Source: Micromonospora inositola
GTDB taxonomy: Bacteria; Actinomycetota; Actinomycetes; Mycobacteriales; Micromonosporaceae
DNA length: 64,000 bases
NCBI RefSeq assembly: GCF_900090285.1
Contig: NZ_LT607754.1
Span: forward strand, 1,426,001-1,490,000
Reading direction: 5' to 3'
In this document: piece after piece, positions 57,231 to 64,000 of the stretch
How positions within the stretch are numbered: position 1 is the stretch's first letter
Layout of the letters: every line of letters starts with the position of its first letter
The notes under the pieces: model-generated
What the model was told of the DNA's origin: nothing
Seen by the model: only the letters and a program-made list of their open reading frames with translations
The model's database searches: none
Made by a program: the position numbers and the translations under genes

Positions 57231-58967
57231 GTGAGCGACGATCACGTACCGGAGCAGCAGCCGATCCCCGAGGCGCACCCGGGCGAGCGGGCGGTCCGCC
57301 GCCCGCTGAGCACGGATCCGCTGGAGTTGGGCTTCGCCCCGCGCAAGCCGGTGCCGTGGCTGGCGCCGTTCCTGCTGATCAGCACCGGCATCCGTACGCT
57401 GCTGGCGATGCTGTTCGGGGCGTACCTGGACAAACGGGAGCTGCAGAACGCGTTCGGCGACGGGATCTTCCGTCAGGTCGGGCCGGACGGCGGGCTCTGG
57501 CTGGACTACGTGGCCGACCTGGGTGACGGCTTCGACTCGACCTACTCGGTCGCCTACCTGCTCGCCCAGCCGGAGCTGGCGGTGGACGGGCGCCGGCTGC
57601 CCCGGGCGCAGACCCTGGTGATGGGGGGCGACCAGGTCTATCCGTCGGCGTCCTACGAGGCGTACGAGGACCGGTGCAAGGGGCCCTACCAGGCCGCGCT
57701 GCCGGTGGCGCCGCCCGAGCGGCCCACCCTCTTCGCGGTCCCCGGCAACCATGACTGGTACGACGGCCTGACCGCTTTCCTGCGGCTCTTCGTCCGCTCC
57801 CGGGACCGGCACTTCGCCGGCTGGGGCACCGGCCAGTCCCGGTCGTACTTCGCGGTGGAGCTCCCCGCGGGCTGGTGGCTGCTCGGCCTCGACGACCAGT
57901 CCGGCTCGTACCTGGACGACCCACAGCTCACCTACTTCGACGAGGTGGCCCGCAAGCTCACCCCGCGGTCCCGGATCATCCTGGCGGTGCCGGCGCCGAC
58001 CTGGGTCAAGGCCGCGGACCATCCCACGGCATACGACTCGATCGACTACTTCATCCGTACGATCATCGCGCCCACCGGGGCCCAGGTGCGGCTGCTGGTC
58101 TCCGGCGACCTGCACCACTACGCCCGCTACACCGGCCCGGACCGGCAGCTGATCACCTGCGGTGGCGGCGGCGCCTACCTCTACCCGACGCACAAGCTGC
58201 CGGAGCGGCTCGAGGTGCCGCCGCGGGACACGCTCTCCCGCCGGGCCAGCCGCACCCGCCCGTACGACCTGGCGGCCCGCTATCCCGACAAGGGCCGTTC
58301 CCGGCGCTACGGCTGGGGCATCTTCGCGCGGCTGCCGTTCCGCAACCCGGGCTTCACCACCCTGCTCGGCACGCTGCACACGCTGCTGATGCTGGCGATG
58401 GCCGGGGTGGCGACGAACCGGGCGGGCACCACGGAGCAGCGGCTGTTCAGCGTGCCGCTGGTGATCATGCTGCTGGTGACGCTGCTGAGCGCGGCGTTCT
58501 TCGCCAAGCCGCCGAGCGCGGGCGGAAAACGGCACGCCCGGCACTGGATCCTGGGCGTGAGCCACGGGCTGGCGCAGGTCGCGCTGGCCGCCGCGGGCAC
58601 CTGGGCCTGGCTGGAGCTTCCCCTGTACGACTGGCCGTGGCCACTGCCGGTGGTCGCCGCGGCGGTTGTCTACGGTCCGCTGATGGGTCTGGTGTCCAGC
58701 CAGGTGGTGGCGCTGTACCTGCTGATCGCGGGGGCGTTCGGGGTGAACGTCAACGAGCTCTTCGCCGGCCAGGGCATCGAGGACTCGAAGTCCTTCCTGC
58801 GGATGCGCATCGACCCCGACGGCACCCTGACGATCTACCCGATCGCCGTGGACAAGGTCTCCCACGCCTGGCAGCTCAACCCCGACCAGTCCCCCACCGC
58901 CTCCTGGCTCACGCCCAAGGCTTCCCTGGTTCCCCGCCTGGCCGAACCCCCCATCACCCTTACCTGA
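57231..58967 (+). CDS. Membrane-associated metallophosphoesterase
   Basis: This 578-residue protein has a calcineurin-like phosphoesterase domain in its first half. GGDQVYPSAS (about residue 130) and VPGNHDWYDG (about 170) supply metal ligands, and SGDLHHYARY (about 290) carries the late histidines. The N-terminus has one hydrophobic segment (VPWLAPFLLISTGIRTLLAM). The C-terminal half has about four helices from residue 375, ending in a soluble tail. The substrate may be a phosphodiester or phospholipid head group, but that is unknown. The start is a GTG. It is the first core gene right of the tRNA. Confidence 0.9.
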   Translation: MSDDHVPEQQPIPEAHPGERAVRRPLSTDPLELGFAPRKPVPWLAPFLLISTGIRTLLAMLFGAYLDKRELQNAFGDGIFRQVGPDGGLWLDYVADLGDGFDSTYSVAYLLAQPELAVDGRRLPRAQTLVMGGDQVYPSASYEAYEDRCKGPYQAALPVAPPERPTLFAVPGNHDWYDGLTAFLRLFVRSRDRHFAGWGTGQSRSYFAVELPAGWWLLGLDDQSGSYLDDPQLTYFDEVARKLTPRSRIILAVPAPTWVKAADHPTAYDSIDYFIRTIIAPTGAQVRLLVSGDLHHYARYTGPDRQLITCGGGGAYLYPTHKLPERLEVPPRDTLSRRASRTRPYDLAARYPDKGRSRRYGWGIFARLPFRNPGFTTLLGTLHTLLMLAMAGVATNRAGTTEQRLFSVPLVIMLLVTLLSAAFFAKPPSAGGKRHARHWILGVSHGLAQVALAAAGTWAWLELPLYDWPWPLPVVAAAVVYGPLMGLVSSQVVALYLLIAGAFGVNVNELFAGQGIEDSKSFLRMRIDPDGTLTIYPIAVDKVSHAWQLNPDQSPTASWLTPKASLVPRLAEPPITLT

Positions 58968-59018
58968 CCGGGTAGGGCGGCGTCGATCAGGGGGCGGGGG
59001 CGGGGAGGGAGAGTTGGG

Positions 59019-59858
59019 TCAGGAGGGATAGTGCTGGTCGTGGGCTTGGCGGGGGGCGCAGACGGAGGCTCGGCTGCAGGAGCAGCGGGAGCCGTCCGCG
59101 TCCAAGCGGACCGTGACCGAGTCGCGGGGGACACTGTGGCCGACGACCTTGCCGTCCCCCTCCGGCGTGGAGACGCGGCTGCCGATCGTCGGGGCTGACT
59201 CCTGGAACCGCTGGTAGAGCGGGTGCTCGTACTTGAGGCAGCACATCAGCCGGCCGCACGCGCCGGAGATCCGCAGCGGGTTGAGCGGCAGGTCCTGGTC
59301 CTTGGCCATCCGGATGGTGACCGGCTCGAAGTCGTTGAGGAAGGTGGCGCAGCACAGGTCACGGCCGCAGGAGCCGATCCCGCCCTGCACCCGCGCCGAG
59401 TCCCGGGCCGAGAGCTGCCGCAGCTCGACCCGGCAGCGCAGGGTCGCCCCGAGGTCGCGGACCAGGGAGCGGAAGTCCACCCGGTGCGGCGCGGTGAAGT
59501 AGACGGTGGTCCGGTCGCTGCCGGTCTCCGGCGCGCCCAGCACGTGGTCGATCGCCACCACCTTCATCGGCAGGCCGTGCTCCCGGATCAGCCGCTTCGC
59601 GGCGACCTTCGCCTCGGCCTTGCACCGGCGCAGCAGCTCGTCACGGCGCAGATCGTCCTCCTGGGCGAGCCCGGCCAGCTTGGGGAAGCCGTCGGTGTCC
59701 TCGGTGACCCACTGCGCGGCCCAGACGCACTCGGCCACCTCGGGCCCGTCGTCGGTGGGCACCAACACCCGGTCGCCCACCTGCGGGCGCAGCTCACCCG
59801 GGTCGAGGTAGTAGAGGCGCCCGTACCGGTTGAAGCTGACCGCGCAGAGCATGCCCAT
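59019..59858 (-). CDS. PSP1 domain protein, RicT-like
   Basis: This 279-residue protein has the PSP1 C-terminal domain (about residues 70-190). CGRDLCCATF and GACGRLMCCLKYEHPLYQRF supply the cysteines that bind iron-sulfur clusters in the Ric complex of Bacillus. The N-terminal MLCAVSFNRYGRLYYLDPGE is typical. The C-terminus adds an SRCSCSR tail. RicT helps control RNA processing and development in Firmicutes; its role in Actinobacteria is not settled. ATG 59858 is used; ATG 59852 is nearly equal. Confidence 0.88.
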   Translation of the reverse strand: MGMLCAVSFNRYGRLYYLDPGELRPQVGDRVLVPTDDGPEVAECVWAAQWVTEDTDGFPKLAGLAQEDDLRRDELLRRCKAEAKVAAKRLIREHGLPMKVVAIDHVLGAPETGSDRTTVYFTAPHRVDFRSLVRDLGATLRCRVELRQLSARDSARVQGGIGSCGRDLCCATFLNDFEPVTIRMAKDQDLPLNPLRISGACGRLMCCLKYEHPLYQRFQESAPTIGSRVSTPEGDGKVVGHSVPRDSVTVRLDADGSRCSCSRASVCAPRQAHDQHYPS

Positions 59859-60160
59859 GCCCCTCACCCTACGATGCGGCGGGCGGTCCGGCCCGACCGG
59901 GCGTCGCCGGACGGTCACGGCGCGCAGCGATCCACGATCGTCGACTCGACCGACCGACCCCACCCCGTCGTGCCGTTGATCCTCGCCCGGACGGCTGAAT
60001 CACGACCGACACCAGGGACAAACGGCGACGAACGGCGTTGAGTGAAGGCAGACCTGCGGGGGGTGCAGGGGAAGGCCACGGCGTCGCCGCCGGAGCCCGG
60101 TCACGCCGGCCCGGCGTGCGACGCCGTGGACCGTGCGGTGCTCCGTCCGTCGAACCCGTC
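59859..60160. other. Intergenic region
   Basis: About 300 bp with no supported gene or clear hairpin. It holds the promoter of the RicT-like gene and the end of the minus-strand operon to the right. Confidence 0.5.
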
Positions 60161-60829
60161 TCAGCGCCCGATCCGGGTGGTCCCGCCGTACCGGGGCGCG
60201 GCGACCGTACGCTCCCGCCAGGTCGTCTCGGCCAGGCTCGGCGACCACTGCCGCAGCAGCGTCTCCGCGCCGTCGTACGCCACGCCGAGCACCGTCAGCA
60301 CCCGGGCCCCGATCTCGGCCGCCGCGTACGCGCCGGCGTTGCCGGCGTCGCCCGGTGACCGGGTGGCCGCGAGCACGGTGACTGCCTCGGCGGAACGCAG
60401 CACGTCGGCCAGCGCCCGGGCCAGGGCGAGCCGGCTCCCCTCCACCCAGTCGGCCAGCGCGTCGGCGTAACCGGCGGTCGACTCCAGTCGCCCCACCAGG
60501 CTCTCCGGCCCTTCGTCGAGGTGCCGGAGCAGGGCGCCGCGCGCCTCGTCGTACCCCGAAGCGGCCGGCCCGGACCAGGCGACCGGATCGGTGAGCGTGG
60601 CGCAGGCGTCGTCGTACGCCCGGACGAGCCGGCGCACCGCGTGCCCGGCGGTCGCCAGCGGCGCGGGATGCAGGTCGAGGAACTCGCGCACGGCGTCGCC
60701 GGGGAGCACCTGCATCCGGCGCAGCAGCGGCCAGAGCCGGTGCCCCTCGGGCACGCCGGCGGCGACCAGCGTGTCCACCCGGGCGAGCAGGTCGAGGCCC
60801 GGCTCGGCGAGGCGGTCCAGGGCGTCCAT
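60161..60829 (-). CDS. Hypothetical protein of the YbaB/WXG-like operon
   Basis: This 222-residue, mainly helical soluble protein begins MDALDRLAEPGLDLLARVDT. It has alanine-rich helices (ALADVLRSAEAVTVLAATRS) and ends with basic residues. I do not recognise the family. Its ATG overlaps the stop of the WXG100-sized gene by 1 base (TGATG), so the two are coupled. Position as third gene after YbaB-like and WXG100-like proteins suggests a partner in a secretion or effector module, which is inference. Confidence 0.7.
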   Translation of the reverse strand: MDALDRLAEPGLDLLARVDTLVAAGVPEGHRLWPLLRRMQVLPGDAVREFLDLHPAPLATAGHAVRRLVRAYDDACATLTDPVAWSGPAASGYDEARGALLRHLDEGPESLVGRLESTAGYADALADWVEGSRLALARALADVLRSAEAVTVLAATRSPGDAGNAGAYAAAEIGARVLTVLGVAYDGAETLLRQWSPSLAETTWRERTVAAPRYGGTTRIGR

Positions 60830-61134
60830 CAGGCCTCCCCGGCCAGCCGCCGCCGGGCGGTGTCGTCGACCGCGGCGTACCCGTCGGCGGCGGTGCGCAG
60901 CGCGGCCGCGGCGGCGGCCAGCCGGGCGGCGGCAGCGGCCGCCTCCCGGGCCCGGTCGTCGGTGGCCGCGGTCCACCGCCGGTGCAGGGCACGGCCGATC
61001 TCGCCGGGCCGGCCGGACGACTGCGCACCGAAGGCCGGGTGGGCCGGGTCGCTGGCGGTGACGGCGTGGGCGAGGCCGGCCAGGGTGGCGCTCGCCTCGT
61101 CCAGGCGAGCGGCCAGGGCGTGCAGGGTCTCCAT
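60829..61134 (-). CDS. WXG100-sized helical protein
   Basis: This 101-residue protein is predicted to be two long helices (METLHALAARLDEASATLAG, then AREAAAAAARLAAAAAALRT) with a loop RRWTAATDD, in size and layout like ESX-type WXG100 proteins. The strict WxG motif is not present, so this is resemblance only. It starts 2 bp after the YbaB-like gene stops and overlaps the following gene by 1 base. Confidence 0.65.
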   Translation of the reverse strand: METLHALAARLDEASATLAGLAHAVTASDPAHPAFGAQSSGRPGEIGRALHRRWTAATDDRAREAAAAAARLAAAAAALRTAADGYAAVDDTARRRLAGEA

Positions 61135-61135
61135 G

Positions 61136-61465
61136 TCACGCCCCCGCGAGCGGCCGGTACGCCGCGAAGGTCTCGTTGTGCAGCTTCTCCCGGGCCCACT
61201 GCGCGGCGTCGGCGGCGGCGGTCACCGCGGCCCGCACGGAGTCGGCGAGGTCCCGGGGGTTGCGGGCGTGCAGCGGGCCGAGGAAGCGCACGTCGGTGAT
61301 CCGCCCGCCGGCGGTCACCACCACCTCGACCAGCCCGTCGGGCGAGCGGACGGTGACCTCGACCGTGGCCACCGCCTGGTCGAACTCGGCCTGCAGGGAC
61401 TCGATGCGGCGGTAGCGCCGCACCGCCTCCTCGATCCAGGCCTCGTCGATCTCCCCCCGCGGCAT
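61136..61465 (-). CDS. YbaB/EbfC-like protein
   Basis: This 109-residue protein has the YbaB fold: a long helix (EEAVRRYRRIESLQAEFDQA), strands ATVEVTVRSPDGLVEVVVTA and GRITDVRFLG, then a helix NPRDLADSVRAAVTAAADAA. YbaB proteins bind DNA as dimers. In Actinobacteria this variant often heads operons of WXG100-like secreted proteins, as here, rather than lying by recR. It is first of three coupled genes. Confidence 0.82.
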   Translation of the reverse strand: MPRGEIDEAWIEEAVRRYRRIESLQAEFDQAVATVEVTVRSPDGLVEVVVTAGGRITDVRFLGPLHARNPRDLADSVRAAVTAAADAAQWAREKLHNETFAAYRPLAGA

Positions 61466-61583
61466 CGGCGGACTCCTCCCGGCGGATCATTACTGAGCGT
61501 GCCGTCACCGTCACCACGGCACACCGGACCGTACCGCACGTCAATTGCGCCTGTCGATGCCCTGTGGATGACGGTGGAGGAGG

Positions 61584-62855
61584 TCAACCCTTCCAGAGGG
61601 CGAGCATCATCGCCTCCACCGCGATCCGCGGCTTCACGTTCGCCTCGATCGCCGCCCGGCACTCCAGCACGGCCTCCAGCCGGCGCAGCGCCCCCTCGGC
61701 GTCCCACTTCTGCGCGCCCGCCTCGGCGACCGCGGCGGTGTCGGTGTGCACCGGCGCGACCGGGGCGCGCAGCGCCATGGTGAGCGCGTCCCGGTAGAAG
61801 CCGGCCAGGTCGACCAGGGCCCGATCCAGGGCGTCCCGCTGGGCCCGGGTGGCCCGCGACTTCTGCCGCTTCTCCAGGTCCTTGAGCTGGCCGGCCGCGC
61901 CGCGCATCGCACCGGCCGCGCCCCGGCCGGTGCCACCCGCGCCGAGCGCGGTCTGCAACGCCGCGCGTTCCGTCTCGTCGATCTCGGTGACCGACGCCGC
62001 GGCCTCCGCCTCGGCCGCCTCGATCAGCGCGGAGGCGGCGTCGAAGGCCGCGCCCACCCCGGTCAGCCGGCGCGGCACCGCGAGCACGGCGTCGCGGCGC
62101 TGCCGGGCCTCCGGGTCGCGGGCCAGCCGCCGGGCCCGGCCCACGTGCCCCTGCGCGGCCGCCGCCGCCCATTCCGCCACGTCGGGCGCGATCCCGTCCC
62201 GGCGTACCAGCACCTCGGCCACCGCCGCCGCCGGCGGCTGCCGCAGCGGTACGACCCGGCAGCGCGAGCGGATGGTCACCGAGATGTCGTCCGGGTGGGT
62301 GGACGGGGCGCAGAGCAGGAACACCGTCCGCGGGGGCGGCTCCTCGATGGCCTTGAGCAGGGCATTCCCGGCCGCCTCGGTGAGCCGGTCGGCGTCCTCG
62401 ATAATGACGACCTGCCACCGCCCGCCGGACGGCGTGCTGGCCGCCCGGAGCACCAGGGCGCGCATCTCGTTGACTCCGATGGAGAGCCCCTCCGGCACCA
62501 CCAGCCGGACGTCGGCGTGCGTGCCGGTCATCGTGGTGTGACAGCCGGGGCACCGGCCGCAGCCGGTGCCGTGCACGCACTGCAACGCGGCGGCGAACGC
62601 CCGCGCGGCCACCGACCGGCCCGAGCCGGGCGGCCCGGTGAAGATCCAGGCGTGGGTCATCCCCGCCCCCGGCTCCCGGCCGGTCCCGGCCGGTTCCTCG
62701 GCGGCCTCGGCGAGCGCGTCCAGCTCGTCGGGCTCGGCCACCCTGGCGGCGCCGACCGCGGCGGCCCGCAGCAGGGCGGCGGCCGAGGCGGCGGCGCGGC
62801 GCAGCGTGTCGACGGCCTCGTCCTGCCCGACCAGGTCGGCGAAGACGTCCGGCAT
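61584..62855 (-). CDS. holB: DNA polymerase III subunit delta'
   Basis: This 423-residue AAA+ clamp-loader subunit has a Walker A-like GPPGSGRSVAA (about residue 74), a four-cysteine zinc module CVHGTGCGRCPGC, a Walker B region VVIIEDADRLTEAAGNALLK and the SRC motif in TIRSRCRVV. The C-terminal clamp-loader collar follows after about residue 300. It loads the beta sliding clamp at the replisome. The ATG overlaps the tmk stop by 1 base, the usual actinobacterial tmk-holB pair. Confidence 0.93.
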   Translation of the reverse strand: MPDVFADLVGQDEAVDTLRRAAASAAALLRAAAVGAARVAEPDELDALAEAAEEPAGTGREPGAGMTHAWIFTGPPGSGRSVAARAFAAALQCVHGTGCGRCPGCHTTMTGTHADVRLVVPEGLSIGVNEMRALVLRAASTPSGGRWQVVIIEDADRLTEAAGNALLKAIEEPPPRTVFLLCAPSTHPDDISVTIRSRCRVVPLRQPPAAAVAEVLVRRDGIAPDVAEWAAAAAQGHVGRARRLARDPEARQRRDAVLAVPRRLTGVGAAFDAASALIEAAEAEAAASVTEIDETERAALQTALGAGGTGRGAAGAMRGAAGQLKDLEKRQKSRATRAQRDALDRALVDLAGFYRDALTMALRAPVAPVHTDTAAVAEAGAQKWDAEGALRRLEAVLECRAAIEANVKPRIAVEAMMLALWKG

Positions 62856-64000
62856 CAGCTGGGGGGCTCCATGGTCACCAGCTCCGCGTCGGATAACTCC
62901 GGCTGGACCGTGGTGTCCGGACCGTGCGCCGGGCGCGGGTGCACGATGGCGGCCGGGTCGGCCAGGAACTCCTCCACCCGCCGGGCCACCGCGTCGGCGA
63001 TCTCCTCGACCGGGCGGGACGCGTCGAGCACCAGGTAGCGCTTCGGGTCGGCGGCGGCCAGGTCGAGGAAGGCGTACCGGACCCGCTCGTGGAAGGCGAT
63101 CGACTCGGCCTCCAGCCGGTCGGCGCCCGAGCTGCGGGACTCGACCCGGGACAGTCCGGTGTGCGGGTCCACGTCGAGGAGCACCACCAGGTCGGGCTTG
63201 AGCCCGCCGGTGGCCCACGAGGAGAGCCAGGAGACCTCCTGCACCGGCAGCGTACGACCGGCGCCCTGGTACGCCAGGGACGAGTCGACGTACCGGTCGC
63301 TGATCACCACCGCGCCCCGGACCAGCGCCGGCCGGACCACGGAGGCGACGTGGTGCGCCCGGTCCGCGGCGTAGAGCAGCGCCTCGGCGCGCGGCGACGG
63401 CGCCTCCGCGCCGGCGTTGTCCAGCACCAGCGAGCGGATCCGCTCGCCGACACCGGTGGCGCCCGGCTCCCGGGTCACCACCACGTCCCGGCCCTGCTCG
63501 CGCAGCCGCTCGGCGAGCGCGAGGAGCTGGGTGGACTTGCCGGCGCCCTCGCCGCCCTCGAAGACCACGAAGAGGCCGCTGGAGACGAACGGCTCGGCTG
63601 GCAGCAGCGGACGGCCCCGGATCGAACCCCAGAGGTCGGCCAGGACCGGAACGCCCTTCTTGTCGTCCATCTGACCGAAGGCGCTGATCCCGGCGAAGAT
63701 GCCGGCGGCGCCGGCGGCGAGCAGCAGCAGCCGGGTCGAGGAGACGGAGATGCCCAGGTCGGCGATGGTCAGCTTGCGCGAGCCGCCGACGCCCACCAGG
63801 AGGCTGCTCAGCGCGATGGCCAGGATCAGCACCAGCCGGGTGCCGATCTGCACCACCGCGAAGACCCGGCCGCGCACCTCGTCGGCGACCTCGCCGCCGA
63901 GCAGCGTGGTGCCGGCCAGGAAGGCCATGCCGGCGCCCGCGCCGACCAGGATCGCGCCGAGGATCGCCATCGACAGGTGGATGGCGAAGGCGAGCACCAG
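62855..64000 (-). CDS. tmk: dTMP kinase fused to an MFS-like membrane domain (N-terminus beyond right edge)
   Basis: The C-terminal 210 or so residues are thymidylate kinase: P-loop VFEGGEGAGKST, VTREPGATGVGERIR, the DRY motif ISDRYVDSSLAYQGAGR, and a lid region. It makes dTDP from dTMP for DNA synthesis. The upstream part in the same frame has transmembrane segments (LSMAILGAILVGAGAGMAFL, then RLLLLAAGAAGIFAGISAFG) of an MFS carrier and continues off the window. No start codon with a ribosome site separates them, so this is the MFS-kinase fusion seen in some Micromonosporaceae. The kinase ends in a short acidic tail. Confidence 0.9.
   Translation of the reverse strand: MVLAFAIHLSMAILGAILVGAGAGMAFLAGTTLLGGEVADEVRGRVFAVVQIGTRLVLILAIALSSLLVGVGGSRKLTIADLGISVSSTRLLLLAAGAAGIFAGISAFGQMDDKKGVPVLADLWGSIRGRPLLPAEPFVSSGLFVVFEGGEGAGKSTQLLALAERLREQGRDVVVTREPGATGVGERIRSLVLDNAGAEAPSPRAEALLYAADRAHHVASVVRPALVRGAVVISDRYVDSSLAYQGAGRTLPVQEVSWLSSWATGGLKPDLVVLLDVDPHTGLSRVESRSSGADRLEAESIAFHERVRYAFLDLAAADPKRYLVLDASRPVEEIADAVARRVEEFLADPAAIVHPRPAHGPDTTVQPELSDAELVTMEPPS

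Noticed and set aside
1..64000. CRISPR array
   Set aside because: No run of regularly spaced identical repeats or cas genes is present; the CGGCA repeats are too irregular and far apart.

Overview
The window is high-GC actinomycete DNA. Gene order, codon bias, frequent GTG starts, a heptose-type sugar locus, a fused MFS/thymidylate kinase and a RicT-like protein next to holB and tmk all point to Micromonosporaceae (Micromonospora or a close relative). This assignment is inferred from gene content only.

Three zones can be seen. (1) 1-16.8 kb is tidy and core-like. It runs from the 5' end of a fatty-acid CoA ligase through a NUDIX hydrolase, an efflux pump, a DJ-1/PfpI protein, an HldE-type kinase/nucleotidyltransferase overlapping a GT2 glycosyltransferase, and a DUF2231-Hsp20-GT9 operon. 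Then come an ArsR-like regulator with an MFS pump, small envelope and stress proteins, an OhrR-type regulator and an ECF41-type sigma factor divergent from a dehydrogenase. (2) 17-57 kb is accessory. It holds many short stand-alone genes (AhpD-like, GH3, TPR, VOC, GNAT, DinB, HAD, alpha/beta hydrolase, PH-domain), several regulator/transporter modules (MerR with a DrrAB-like ABC pump; a GbsR/MarR-like regulator with DUF4097 and an ABC pump; PadR with a permease-prefix protein; MarR with MFS and FMN reductase) and many decayed genes and IS fragments (IS110, IS701, Tn3). A dispersed short repeat built around a CGGCA core sits in the spacers between these genes, nearly always in one orientation. 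(3) The right end of this zone is the decayed end of an actinomycete integrative and conjugative element (AICE): a repSA remnant, xis, an internally deleted int, and a copy of the 3' half of tRNA-Thr. A second, older remnant carries a cell-wall-binding repeat protein, another int fragment and the intact tRNA-Thr(CGT). So two related elements appear to have entered the same tRNA gene in tandem.

From 57.2 kb the core resumes: a membrane metallophosphoesterase, a PSP1/RicT protein, an operon of a hypothetical protein, a WXG100-sized protein and a YbaB-like protein, DNA polymerase III delta' and the MFS-dTMP kinase fusion, which runs off the right edge.

The strongest candidates for something new are the polarised intergenic repeat family with single-gene intervals, the tandem tRNA-Thr elements, and several well-defined operators that link regulators to their targets.
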